Numbered from the stretch's first letter, positions 44,574 to 53,886 are shown. The stretch is DNA of 64,000 bases from Aliamphritea spongicola (GCA_024347235.1 AP025283.1:558001-622000), one strand, 5' to 3'. Translations and numbers: made by a program. Notes: generated by a model from the sequence alone, not told the origin.

Positions 44574-45296
44574 TTAGTTGGATACTATTTTAAATTTTTC
44601 GATTATTTTGTTTAAATTGGTTCTTTCATTTTCTGTTGCGTTGGCAAGATCGGCATTTTTAATAGACTAGCAGCAGAGAATACTACTGCATCATCCATGA
44701 TGAAATCATTTTCTTCATTGTACATTAGTATTTCATATGATAAGTGAAAATATTTTTGTACATAGAATCTTTGTGTGGTTTTGATTTTGTTATTTCCCAG
44801 TGAGATTCTGATAATGAAATTAAATAGGATATACTATAGTTTATATCGTCAACTGTACTTATAAATAAATTATGGGTTCCATCTATTTCTGGGTGTAGAT
44901 CATATTGAGTGTTTGTATTAAAGAATGCTTGGACCGTTGAGTTATCAATAAAATCATGAAATTCAATTTTCGTTTTAAGTTTCGATTCTATATCTAAAAC
45001 AAGTACATCAATTAAGTGTTGTATTTCGTCTTGTTTAACTTGAAGCTGGGCCGCGTCGGCAGATATTTTCATTTGCTCTGTAGCTTGGTTTAGTTCTTTT
45101 GGTTAATTCTAAGTGTATAGAGAAGTGCCATTAGTCCTATAAATCCAAAGATTGGATTTAGAATGCCACCAAAGAAGTCTCCAGCTGGACCTAGATTGTT
45201 CAATGGAGTATCGCTGTTTGTAAATGAAATATAAATAATGAAGGTAAATAGTGCTGTTATAGCTAAAAACGAAGAGATTTTTGTGGCATTCCGCAT
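44574..45296 (-). CDS. Membrane protein resembling putative phage abortive-infection proteins
   Basis: About 241 residues. Two N-terminal membrane spans surround LGPAGDFFGGILNPIFGFIGLMALLYTLRI, followed by a coiled coil (NQKELNQATEQMKISADAAQLQ) and a cytoplasmic domain. The order of TM, GDFFGGILNPxxxFxxLxALLxTL and coiled coil is what I know from proteins annotated 'putative phage abortive infection protein'. Three lost bases (near 45102, 44737, 44665) split it. Directly upstream of the integrase. The defence role is inferred from the family name and location only. Confidence 0.65.
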
Positions 45297-45488
45297 GAAA
45301 GATTCAAGTTCTTGATCCTTTTACCAAAAATATTATTAGGTATACAGTCTAATTTTTCCAGATATAAGAACAACAATATTTTAATACTGTAATTATTTTT
45401 TGAGTATAGGTGAAAAAATGCTTTGTGTTTTTATTAAAATAGGTGGCTTGGTGAAGCTGTTCATCGGTTGTCCTGTTGATGAGCTGTG

Positions 45489-45889
45489 TTAGTGTTTGTG
45501 AAATGCTGTTTTGGTGCAGCGAATAACCACAATAGCAATGAGACAAACCCCTGCTATCTTGGCGTTAAACCATAAATACTGGTCTGGTGCGTGTACGAAT
45601 GCTGCTTTGAAGTTGCTATGAAACTTCAAACCAAGAATGATAATGGCCAGATAGAGTATGATTTCATACAGAGACCAAGGGGCTTTCCGATAGCGTGGCT
45701 GGTCGGGGATAGCGTCCATAGTGGCAGGGGAGGTGATGGCCTAGACTGAACGTCGTCTTTCTCATATGCCAGACGGCTTTCTCTGAAGCGTCCTTTTAAG
45801 CCTTTTGCACTGCGCCTTTCATCAGCTTCAAGTTTGTCCAGCTTCTCGATAAGCTGCTTCTTATAGTAGTCGCGATCATCAATAGCCAT
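45489..45889 (-). CDS. Small two-span membrane protein of the element
   Basis: About 134 residues. The charged N-terminal helix (DYYKKQLIEKLDKLEADERRS) is followed by two membrane spans (SLYEIILYLAIIILGLKF and IAGVCLIAIVVIRC). One base is lost near 45723. Not recognised. Lies between the abortive-infection-like gene and the integrase fossil. Confidence 0.55.
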
Positions 45890-46020
45890 ACCACTGCCTA
45901 TCCATATCCTGTGGTTTGTAAGTCCTTTTACCAGTTTTAGCAGCTTTTATACAGGTTTTTGCTATCTAGCGATGCTGATGTTTTCAGAGGCACTGTGATT
46001 GCTGCACTGGGCCTCAACTA

Positions 46021-46185
46021 GATCCTTTAACCGCCGGGTATCACCATTCGGCTTCCAGGCTTTTCCCAGAGCGGTTAGCGATTCAATATGAAGCTCATAC
46101 CTTTGTGTTCCAGCTTCGGTATTGAACTTCTTATGCTGACGTTAGTTGTCTCGTCCTTCAGGGCGGATATCAAGTAACCAGAAAC
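46021..46185 (-). pseudogene. Fossil of a second integrase (N-terminal fragment)
   Basis: The minus strand encodes WLLDIRPEGRD, then KKFNTEAGTQRYELHIESL and GKAWKPNGDTRRLKDLVE, clearly homologous to residues 9-60 of the integrase at 43590-44562 but diverged (for example GKAWNPNGDTRRLKDLIE there). Homology stops abruptly at 46021, and there is an internal stop. So it is a truncated, older relative rather than a fresh duplicate. Confidence 0.82.
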
Positions 46186-46204
46186 TATAATGTTTTTATA
46201 GCTA

Positions 46205-48534
46205 TTATACTGAGGTTTGTTTCATCGCTTTATTAAATAATGAGATGACTTCATTATCTTCTGATACATTATGCTTGTTTATTATTTTCTCTATTTTGAA
46301 TATGTTTGCGAACTGTGTTAGAGATTTTAAGTCCACTGTTTTTGTAAATGTTTTCTTTTTGGAGGATAGTCTTGTTTGATAACCATTCTTGATAAAGTGA
46401 TTAATTAATAGTATGCAGTTTTCATACTCATCTATTTTGATATCAATCCAATTATATACTTTATCTGAATTTCCCCATCTTTCCCATCTATATACTAAAG
46501 ATCCAAAGTGTGAATATTTTAATAAGTTGTGGTTTTCATCGCCTGCTAGAGAGTTGATTTTTCGATGAATTTTATTTTTGCTTTTATAAAGTCGTCTTCA
46601 GAGAAGATAAGTTTATCATAATTATTTTGTCTTCTATTTTCTTCTTCTTGCAAGATGGATTCAATTACCGATAGGAACGGTGTTTCTGAGAGCGATTCTT
46701 TTATTATGGAATATCTTTCTTCACTATTGCTTTTTGTGTAGAGACATTGAGAAGTGATGTTTAAAATTAATTCTTTTGTACTTATTTTTGCAAGACTGTT
46801 AGATTCTCTTGAATATCCCTCACCAAGCTTAATCATACTCAAAATAATTCGATTGACTATGTCTTGGTTGAAACTGGGGATGTGGAGGATTAAATGGCTT
46901 AGCATATCGTTTATATTATTCTCATGTATATGCTTCTTAATGATTTCATCAAGATTTTTCTAGCGTTAATGCCGCTTATGAAATCATTATAGTCAGATAC
47001 ACTTATATTATTATGATGTGATATTAGTTCAAAGTACTTATTGAAGTGTGATTCATGGCATATTCTTGCATCCATGTGTGCTTCACTATATGAAAAATAA
47101 TTATTTCTAGGTTTATATAGTATAGAGTCTAAAACAGGAAATAGTTCTAATACTAATGGTTCTATGAATTTTCTTGAAGTGGCTCTATCTAGTAATTTCT
47201 TGGATTCGTGTTCTATATGATCCTTTTCGCCATTTGATAACGACTTGTCTGATTGTTTAACTAAGATGTCTTTAGAATTTTTATTTCATTGTAGATTTCA
47301 GGCTCAAACAAGCGAATGCATTCTATGGAAATGAGATCAATTATATTTACTTCAAAAGAGCTTCTTCCTATAAATGCTTGGAATGAAAAGCTAAGGTTGA
47401 AATGTATCTGTTTAAACTTCTTATGTTATTTATATAATTCTTTAAACAAGATTCATGAATATAAATCCATCTATTTTTATCAAATGTGTCTTTTGACTTT
47501 GGATAAATATCAAGTATTGAATTAATTCTTTCGAAGAGAATGTTGCTAATTGTTTCTTGATTGGGTGGAGGAAGATTAAGCGGGAATTGTATGATTTTTC
47601 TAGATAATATTTGCCGTGATAGTTTTGGGTTGTAAGTTTTTTTCAACAATGTCTCGTTGAAATAGTAGAACGAAAATAATGTTTGGGAACTCTAGGTTTG
47701 ATTTGATTATCTGGAATAACATCCTTAGCTGATCTTCTTCCAGTCGATCTAAATCATCCATAATAATTAATATAGGGTTGTCTCTTTTTGACAAAGATTC
47801 ACTTAGGGTATTTCTAATCTCATCTAGGTTTTTTTATTGTGTTTGCTATATAACTCAATGTTTTTTTGCCATTTGAGCAAAAGGTCTTTTGTTTTTTTAA
47901 AGATTGTGATGCTATCATCAGTAGCCCAGAGGCTGTTATTATAGCTGATGTTGTTTCTGTAGGACCGGAGAAATAACTTAATAATCCTGTTGCAGCTAAT
48001 ATAACGCCAGGGATTACTAATGTTAAACTATTAGTGACAAGTTCTCCTGTAGATAAGTAATTGCCATATGTTTTAAGAAGCTTTGATAGCTTATCACCGT
48101 TTTTACTTTTGTCTTTTATACCTATGGCTGTTGATAACTCATTAAAAAAATGCTGTGTAGAGAGGCTTGGTTGGACCATTGCCACGGTGAAAAGTGAATC
48201 TTATCAATATTGCTACTCTCTAAGTTTAATTCAATTAGCTTCATTACAGATGTTTTACCACTACCCCAATCACCGTTAATAGAAATTACATAGCTATGTT
48301 CAAGGTGCCAATTATTGATGATGTTGGATACATTTTGACAGAAGAATTGGCGGTTAAGTAAGTCCTCTTGAAAAGAGTCGATTGGTTGATCGGAATAAAT
48401 AAAATTTTTCTTTTCATTGGAAGTGGTTTATTTGTACTTTCAACCTCTAAATCTGACGAGTGATCACAACAGAGTATTTCTTTTGCATTGCCCCAGTTTA
48501 AGAATGTTTTCTTTTGGCAGATTTTGCAGATCAT
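46205..48534 (-). CDS. KAP-family P-loop NTPase with membrane spans
   Basis: About 778 residues after restoring several lost bases. The N-terminus has a zinc-ribbon-like CKICQ ... LCCDH. Walker A GDWGSGKTS (near residue 88) is followed by FSPWQWSN. Two membrane spans near residues 140-185 (TLVIPGVILAATGLLSYF, SAIITASGLLMIAS) sit inside the ATPase domain. Walker B ILIIMDDLDRLEEDQLR (near 265), then FPNIIFVLLFQRDIV and LSRKIIQFPLNLP, as in KAP NTPases. The C-terminal half has RSLNRYISTL and HFNKYFELIS. KAP proteins include PifA, which excludes phage T7; a defence role is inferred. Confidence 0.85.
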
Positions 48535-48602
48535 ATAATTCGCTTTGTTTATTACTATGTTATTAGGTTTTAAATGTACTTTTATTCTATGAATAAAATA
48601 AT

Positions 48603-48916
48603 TTATTTTCTTGAACTTAATAGTATGGGGTGAGCCTCTTCTTTTCTTTCTGTTTTCTGTAATTCTTGCCAGATCATAAACTGGAATATCTTACTGTCAG
48701 CTAAGTAGTTTCTGAAAACGGGGTCGTGCTGAAAAATAAACTTATAGAAGAGTGAAATAAATGTACTGAAGAGACCCAAAACAGCGCTTATAAAGAATAA
48801 AGTTACATAGAGGAACTTGAGATGTGGCCCTAACGAGTTTTTATCCAGGAACAGTGGAATGATAAAGATTAAGGAAAACAGTAATACTGTTAGAAGTAAG
48901 CTCCATTTTTCTTCAT
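48603..48916 (-). CDS. Small membrane protein upstream of the KAP NTPase
   Basis: About 104 residues starting MKKKWSLLLTVLLFSLIFIIP (one A restored near 48906), with a second span LYVTLFFISAVLGLFSTFISL and a charged C-terminal tail (IWQELQKTERKEEAH). Preceded by an AGGAACAGGA-type ribosome binding site. It lies 69 bases before the NTPase gene and may be its membrane partner. Not recognised. Confidence 0.55.
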
Positions 48917-48992
48917 GTTTTTTTCCTGTTCCTTTAGTCCTTGTACACGCGCCCCGTTGGCTAGGATAGCCAGCGTTCCCTAATCCTTTGCG

Positions 48993-49271
48993 CTATTGTG
49001 TATCCATCCCTGTTTCTTCGTAGTTCTCGACGATCTGTTCTAGTTCCGGACTTACTTGTCCAGCTTCTGGAAGAGTTTCTCCAGTAGCAATCCACATTTG
49101 AAATTGAGGATAGAGTTTACATAAGATTTCTACTTCTTCTGCTCTTGCTCTACCACCTGTTTTTCGTATTGTGGTCCATCTGCCATATTTTGTATCAGTT
49201 TTTCTTGCTAAATCTTCAGTGCTTAAATCTATAAAATTCAGTAGCTTGCGAATTCTGTCGTCAATATTCAT
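48993..49271 (-). CDS. Phage repressor-like DNA-binding protein
   Basis: 92 residues with a helix-turn-helix region (RIRKLLNFIDLSTEDLARKTDTKYGRWTTIRK) and a C-terminal part FQMWIATGETLPEAGQVSP as seen in small phage CI/Cro-type regulators. Divergent from the phage operon at 49428, with palindromic operators in between. Probably keeps the filamentous prophage silent. Confidence 0.72.
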   Translation of the reverse strand: MNIDDRIRKLLNFIDLSTEDLARKTDTKYGRWTTIRKTGGRARAEEVEILCKLYPQFQMWIATGETLPEAGQVSPELEQIVENYEETGMDTQ

Positions 49272-49285
49272 TTAGAAATTAGAAA

Positions 49286-49357
49286 ATTTGTCTAGACAAA
49301 TGATCTATCCTTGATATCATTTATTTGGCTAGAAAATACGTCTAGAGGGGTTCTAGA
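49286..49357. promoter_or_regulatory. Operator region between repressor and phage genes
   Basis: A perfect 16-bp palindrome ATTTGTCTAGACAAAT (49286-49301) and two further copies of its TCTAGA core at 49341-49346 (ACGTCTAGAGG) and 49352-49357 (GTTCTAGATT). The repetition points to cooperative repressor sites controlling both directions. Confidence 0.72.
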
Positions 49358-49427
49358 TTTCTAGCGTTAGATTTTCCGAAAAAGATTAGAAGTAATTTCT
49401 TATCAATTTAATCTTGAGGATATAGGC

Positions 49428-49661
49428 ATGGAAGCTCAAGTACAAATCTCACCGGGCCAGGTGATAGGCGTAAGCCGCGTCATACTGGTCGATGCACCGG
49501 CAGTCACCGTTCAGGAATACGCTCGCCGAACAGGCCTCTCACTCTCTGTTGTCCGCTCCCAGGTGGCTGACCGCCGCATACCTGTAATACGCCAAGGTAA
49601 ACAGGTGCTGGTTAATCTCATGGCACTGGGCAAACAGGCCATAGAAGCGGAGGTGTATTAA
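49428..49661 (+). CDS. Small helix-turn-helix protein of the phage
   Basis: 77 residues. The MerR/excisionase-type helix-turn-helix VQEYARRTGLSLSVVRSQVADRRIPVIRQGKQVLVNL suggests a DNA-binding regulator or excisionase. First gene of the rightward phage operon, with a TTGAGGATATAGGC leader. The stop TAATG overlaps the next gene start. Confidence 0.7.
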   Translation: MEAQVQISPGQVIGVSRVILVDAPAVTVQEYARRTGLSLSVVRSQVADRRIPVIRQGKQVLVNLMALGKQAIEAEVY

Positions 49662-49901
49662 TGAATACCTCCGTTACCACATTGGAAACCTTAAAAAGGT
49701 CGCTGTTCCCATCATGCGCGCCAGCAAGTTCGCTGAACTCACCGGCGTATCTGAATCATCCGTTCGCGGCATGTTAGACCGCGAAGAATTACCGGCCGTA
49801 CAGCTGACATCAGCAGGGAGGGCAAACGCCCCACCCGGTATATCAACCTTGTTGCGCTGTACAAACTCTGTGAAAAGGAGGCTGCGGCATGGATCAGCTA
49901 A
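49661..49901 (+). CDS. Second small helix-turn-helix protein of the phage
   Basis: About 80 residues: RASKFAELTGVSESSVRGMLDREELPAVQL, then RGKRPTRYINLVALYKLCEKEAA after restoring one base near 49822 (another near 49698). The layout matches the preceding gene, so the two may be an ancient duplication giving Cro/Cox-like regulators. Overlaps the next gene by 13 bases. Confidence 0.68.
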
Positions 49902-50311
49902 CACTCCCAAAACTGCCCGTGACTAATCCGAACTGCGCACAGCAGACAGAACTGGCAGCAGGCATCGCCGACATTGCTGCCGAGGTTTACGCACTTTGCT
50001 TGCAGGGCGCACAGATCAAGCTCGACTTCTCTGGCGGCTTTGGCATTCGTCTGGTCATTAAAGGCCCGGCACATAAATACATCATGGTGAATCGCCTCAT
50101 TGCTGGCGGCCGGGTCAGACCGGAACCCTATAAACATCACGGCGATGCCTTTGCTTCATACAACGTTTTCGACGACGTGTTGTTAGAAGACGCCGATTAC
50201 GATCAGGCACTGTTTCAGCTCTCTGTATGGCATGTACGGCTTAGCACCGTGCGACATCACATCCAGCTGTTTAAGTGCCGCAAACCGACTCCACTGAAGG
50301 TGCTGAACTGA
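49889..50311 (+). CDS. Hypothetical phage protein
   Basis: 140 residues, not recognised. Contains AAEVYALCLQGAQIKLDFSG, GGFGIRLVIKGP and a C-terminal HVRLSTVRHHIQLF. Host-like base composition, tightly packed in the early part of the filamentous phage operon, so possibly a replication accessory. Confidence 0.6.
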   Translation: MDQLTLPKLPVTNPNCAQQTELAAGIADIAAEVYALCLQGAQIKLDFSGGFGIRLVIKGPAHKYIMVNRLIAGGRVRPEPYKHHGDAFASYNVFDDVLLEDADYDQALFQLSVWHVRLSTVRHHIQLFKCRKPTPLKVLN

Positions 50312-50470
50312 TGCATCTGGCCACAGACAGCCTGCATCACTCAGCACCAGGGGCGTGGGGAATGCCCTCTCCACGATAATTTAACGGCTGGCATCCGTGT
50401 AAAAACTGCCCCCGCTTACTTACTCATGCCGGAGATGAGCGGGTTACTCACGGCATACAAGGACGCACAT

Positions 50471-50689
50471 ATGAACATGGAAGCCAGTGACTGCAACTGC
50501 TGCAGTGGCACCGGAACGGTGGAATACGGAAATGATTGCATGTATTGCGATGGCACCGGGCAAGTCTTCAAGCCTTATGCCACAGAAGAAGGCAACGAAT
50601 GCAGTGAATGCGAGGGCTTCGGCGACATCACTGATACTGCCGGCCATTCCACCCTCTGCGAAAACTGCATGGGCCACGGCCATATATAA
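50471..50689 (+). CDS. DnaJ-type zinc-finger protein of the phage
   Basis: 72 residues holding four CxxC units with glycine (CNCCSGTG, CMYCDGTG, CSECEGFG, CENCMGHG), the pattern of the DnaJ cysteine-rich domain binding two zinc ions. There is no J domain. I chose ATG 50471, 7 bases after AAGGA; an in-frame ATG at 50426 is possible. The function in the phage is unknown; a chaperone-like or nucleic-acid-binding role is conceivable. Confidence 0.72.
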   Translation: MNMEASDCNCCSGTGTVEYGNDCMYCDGTGQVFKPYATEEGNECSECEGFGDITDTAGHSTLCENCMGHGHI

Positions 50690-50817
50690 AGCTGTCCGGA
50701 TGGATTTGAATGCCCCGTAAGCATTCCACTTCAGACGGATAGCCTGCCCGGCCGGCAAAGAGGCCATCACGAATGCATCAGCATTCATAACGAACAACGC
50801 AACGACAGGGAGTCGAC

Positions 50818-51252
50818 ATGCACACACGGATGAAACGCTCAGACATCCTCTCCGCTGCTGAACGTGGCTACTGCCTACTATGTGGAGGCACAAATGGACA
50901 GTGCAATTGTTTACAACCTTCCGTTGTTCTACGTCCTCGCACTGATCGCCATCAGGCAGATGCTGTTGATTGGCATGCTCTGGATGGCTTGGGGCGACAG
51001 TCAGACAAAAGCAGAACGCAAAGGGCTAATTCAATCAGTAGTCAGCGATCTGCACGACGATTTTTCCTCTGCGAGAGTTGCCGTGCTGTTAATGATTTTG
51101 ATCTAGACGCTGATCTGGGTCTCTGCCCCTGTGGAGTCGTCCTTTTTCACAACTTTAGACCTGCTGTTCTCCCGGATCGGGATTACAGCGATTTACTCAA
51201 CGTAGAAGACCTGCCGCGCTCTGCGCTGCGCAAACCCAACATTTACAGGTGA
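50818..51252 (+). CDS. Zinc-ribbon-like phage protein
   Basis: 144 residues with two cysteine clusters (CLLCGGTNGQCNC and FLCESCRAVND ... LCPCG). The central 45 residues are Arg/Ser/Gln-rich and look less conserved. In the +1 frame, 50864-51106 encodes an 80-residue protein with membrane spans (FYVLALIAIRQMLLIGMLWM). Either the two overlap, or a pair of undetected frameshifts swaps them. Not assigned. Confidence 0.5.
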   Translation: MHTRMKRSDILSAAERGYCLLCGGTNGQCNCLQPSVVLRPRTDRHQADAVDWHALDGLGRQSDKSRTQRANSISSQRSARRFFLCESCRAVNDFDLDADLGLCPCGVVLFHNFRPAVLPDRDYSDLLNVEDLPRSALRKPNIYR

Positions 51253-51257
51253 ACATT

Positions 51258-51560
51258 ATGAACATGAATTTTACCGGCACTGTTATTCAGGCCAAACGTT
51301 ACAGCATGGACGGCAACCAGGGTGCATCCATCTTCCTGACCCAACCAAGCGACGGCGAGAACCCGGACGTATGCGGCTTAGAGATCATGAAAATGACCGC
51401 TGACTACACCGTGGTTGAGCAACTACGTAACGTGCTGCCGTGCGAGTGCGACATCGTTGCCAAGCCCGTAGCAGGCGCTCAACAGAAGATGGCCTTCAAG
51501 CTGGTGTCGATTAAGCCAAAGACTGAAGCAGCAGCTAAGCAGCGCCCTGCACAGTCTTAA
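51258..51560 (+). CDS. Probable single-stranded DNA-binding protein (pV-like)
   Basis: 100 residues, MNMNFTGTVIQAKRYSMDGNQGASIFL with an OB-fold-like beta pattern and a charged C-terminal tail (IKPKTEAAAKQRPAQS). Position just before the coat genes matches gene V of filamentous phages, which coats the single-stranded genome before export. Similarity is by size, pattern and place. Confidence 0.62.
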   Translation: MNMNFTGTVIQAKRYSMDGNQGASIFLTQPSDGENPDVCGLEIMKMTADYTVVEQLRNVLPCECDIVAKPVAGAQQKMAFKLVSIKPKTEAAAKQRPAQS

Positions 51561-51586
51561 GCAGACACGTTGCTTAGGTTAATCCT

Positions 51587-51781
51587 ATGAAATTTTTCCT
51601 CCTCGGTTTCTTCGGCAGCATCTTTGTCGTATTGGCCTTCAGTGATCCCGCATTCGCGCTCACTCAAGCCGAAAGCGCTGAGATATTCGCCGAAGTCTCT
51701 GAGGAAACAAATTCAATCATCGTGCAATCCACGTTAGGCCTCGCGTACTGCTTAGGCTTCGTGGCCGGCTCGATGCGATGA
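51587..51781 (+). CDS. Small membrane protein, possible minor coat protein
   Basis: 64 residues. Signal-like segment MKFFLLGFFGSIFVVLAFSD followed by FALTQAESAEI and a second span (TLGLAYCLGFVAGSMR). Fits the tiny membrane coat proteins that precede the major coat gene in filamentous phages. Confidence 0.6.
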   Translation: MKFFLLGFFGSIFVVLAFSDPAFALTQAESAEIFAEVSEETNSIIVQSTLGLAYCLGFVAGSMR

Positions 51782-51794
51782 ATGGGAGGTTGGT

Positions 51795-51911
51795 TTGGCG
51801 TTAGATCAATTTCTCGCTGAGTACAGCGGCCACATTCTTGGGGCGTTCGGACTCGGCTGGGGCAGTGCTGTCCTTATAACGTACTTCAAACAATGGTTAG
51901 AAAAACTGTAA
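51795..51911 (+). CDS. 38-residue membrane protein, possible minor coat protein
   Basis: TTG start after GGGAGGT; it encodes a 38-residue peptide, MALDQFLAEYSGHILGAF to YFKQWLEKL, with one hydrophobic span. Size and place fit pVII/pIX-type tip proteins. An AAGGAGG site for the next gene overlaps its end. Confidence 0.6.
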   Translation: MALDQFLAEYSGHILGAFGLGWGSAVLITYFKQWLEKL

Positions 51912-51922
51912 AGGAGGCTCCT

Positions 51923-52188
51923 ATGCCTGATTTTGTGAAGAAGCAAAATGCCGCGGTTAGCACTCTGGTTGCTAACAAAAAGTCCGCTCAGTGGTGGCCG
52001 GTTTTATCGCGATGGGAATGACGATGCAGGAAGCTGCAGCGGCGTTACCGGCTGCGATCGGTACACAGCTGGCTGCGATTCAACAGGATGGTCTGGATCT
52101 GGCTGACCTGGTTTGGCCAGTCGTGATCACGCTCTTCGGGGCGCTGGTTATCTTCAAACTGTTCAAGCGCTTCGGCTCACAGATTTAA
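51923..52188 (+). CDS. Major coat protein (pVIII-like)
   Basis: About 88 residues. A long leader with lysines and a hydrophobic core (VVAGFIAMGMTMQEAAAA, visible after restoring one base near 51993) is followed by a mature part LPAAIGTQLAAIQQDG, a membrane span (LVWPVVITLFGALVIFKLF) and a basic end KRFGSQI. This is the standard design of filamentous phage major coat proteins. Strong ribosome site AAGGAGG, and a terminator follows. Confidence 0.85.
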
Positions 52189-52209
52189 ATCTGTTAAGCC
52201 CGGCTTTCA

Positions 52210-52237
52210 AAGGGGCTCGGGCTATCCGCGCCCCTTT
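52210..52237 (+). terminator. Terminator after the major coat gene
   Basis: Stem AAAGGGGC / GCCCCTTT around CGGGCTATCCGC, 22 bases after the coat stop. Filamentous phages place a terminator here to keep coat mRNA abundant. Confidence 0.75.
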
Positions 52238-52263
52238 ACCTCTGGATTTTGTGAGGTGTCGTT

Positions 52264-52341
52264 ATGAGTTCGTTATTCATTATTGGGTTTCTGATCGCCG
52301 TGATCTTCTGGCGACTGGCCCGTGATCAGGATCAGGGGTGA
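52264..52341 (+). CDS. 25-residue membrane peptide
   Basis: MSSLFIIGFLIAVIFWRLARD followed by QDQG: one membrane span. Located between the coat terminator and the adsorption protein, as minor coat peptides are in inoviruses. TGAGGTGTC leader gives a possible ribosome site. Confidence 0.5.
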   Translation: MSSLFIIGFLIAVIFWRLARDQDQG

Positions 52342-52346
52342 GATAT

Positions 52347-53512
52347 ATGCGTAAACTACTATTACTGCTGTCGCTGTTCTCACTGCTTTCTCCCGTATCC
52401 GTATTTGCACAGGATACATCCGTTACGATTCGACCGAAGCAAGTCACCGGCGTGGATGTCGACTCACGGGGCAATATTAAAGTGGACTACTCCACGAGCC
52501 GTGTCCGGTTTCCTTCTGGCAAAGAAACCTTCAGAACAGAGCGGGTGACCTATAACCCTAAGAAACTGCTTGAGATGACCAAGCGTGGTAATCCGGCACA
52601 ACAGGCTTTAAAAGCCGCTGCACTTGCTGCTGCCGCTGCTGCGGGGTACGTCATTAATGAATTAAGAGGACAGATCACTGAGCAAGAACAACCTGATCCG
52701 GGATACACCGCAGGATATTATTGGGAAGCACCAGTCTATGGCTTACCACCACTAAGAGGAAAACCGCTTCTGAAGCCTGTGCCGCTGGTTCTGTTTATGG
52801 AATAGCCTCTGCCGGTGGAACATGGTGCAGCCGTGGCACGAATTCTAAATATGTCCAGGCTGTGAAACGTTCCTGCACTAATCCGCCACGGAATTACTCT
52901 GTTTGTATAGACGAAACAGTACCTATGGTACCTGGTGAACCGCTTCCTTTGGATGTGCAAAACGACATTATGATTGAAGCGTTTAATCAACTAACGCCTG
53001 CTCAGCGGCGTCAGTTCTTTGAAGATTTAGCAGGATCTCCGTTGATTACACCTGAACTGGCTGAAGCGCTACAGGCTGAAGCTGACCGCATCAGACTCGC
53101 TGAAGGCTTGGAGTCAGCTACTGTTGAGGAAACGGGCAGAGAATCGGCTACAGAAGAAAACATCCAAAAGGTTACGGTTGTCGATCCGATTAAGATCGAT
53201 GAAACAGAAGTAAAAGTAGATGCGCCTACGGATGATAAATATACCCGGCCGGAAGACTACAACCCGTTAACCCTGTTCTTTGGCTCATTGCCTGATCTAC
53301 CTGACTTCAGCCTGCCTGACTTTGGTCTCTCTTACTCATCATCCTGCAGAACCATTACCTTCGACTGGGAAGGGGCATCAGTGCTGTTTCCATCCAGATC
53401 TCAGTGCCGCAAGTTAGGTGAAATGAAAGAAATCACCGGCTGGTTTATCTCCGTTATCACCATGTTCGGCATTGCCTGGCTGATCCTGGGCAACCGTAAA
53501 CCGGGAGTATAG
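52347..53512 (+). CDS. TspB/pIII-like adsorption protein
   Basis: About 388 residues. Signal peptide (MRKLLLLLSLFSLLSPVSVFA), Ala-rich segment, cysteine-containing middle (CAAGSVYG, TWCSRGTNS, YSVCID), an acidic linker, then SSSCRTITFDWEGASVLFPSRSQCRKL and a C-terminal membrane span (WFISVITMFGIAWLILG). The end matches TspB-like proteins of Neisseria filamentous phages. This position is that of pIII, which binds the host pilus and caps the virion. One base is lost near 52741. Confidence 0.75.
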
Positions 53513-53514
53513 TT

Positions 53515-53886
53515 ATGAACCGCTTATCGGAATTATTGCGTAACCTGTTTGAAGCCGGCTTCTCATCGGCAGCATCCGCTCACCGTATGGATATCGCCTA
53601 CAAGATGATGCTCATCGCGGCCATCATCACCGGTGTCTCCACCTTCTTCGTGGTGGTACAGGGCGCCATTGGCACCCTGAACTTCTTCACCAATGACTAT
53701 CTCGACATTGCGATGTCATGGTTCGTGCCGGCGCAGGCGCCAATCTGTATTGCCGCATTGATCACGGCCCGCATTGCTCGCTCTGTATTGGATTATCACC
53801 TGATGCTGATCTACGGCGGTATGTTTGTCAGTCCGCCTTCTAACGCATCAGGCTTCCTTTCCCGACCACAACTTCCTGGAGGCTGA
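53515..53886 (+). CDS. pVI-like minor coat protein
   Basis: 123 residues with about three membrane spans (KMMLIAAIITGVSTFFVVVQG, WFVPAQAPICIAALITARIA, LMLIYGGMFV). It lies between the pIII-like gene and zot, exactly as gene VI. Starts two bases after the pIII-like stop. Confidence 0.7.
   Translation: MNRLSELLRNLFEAGFSSAASAHRMDIAYKMMLIAAIITGVSTFFVVVQGAIGTLNFFTNDYLDIAMSWFVPAQAPICIAALITARIARSVLDYHLMLIYGGMFVSPPSNASGFLSRPQLPGG

Noticed and set aside
45349..45546. 65-residue minus-strand open frame between two element genes
   Set aside because: No start signal or recognisable features, and overlaps the better-supported membrane gene.
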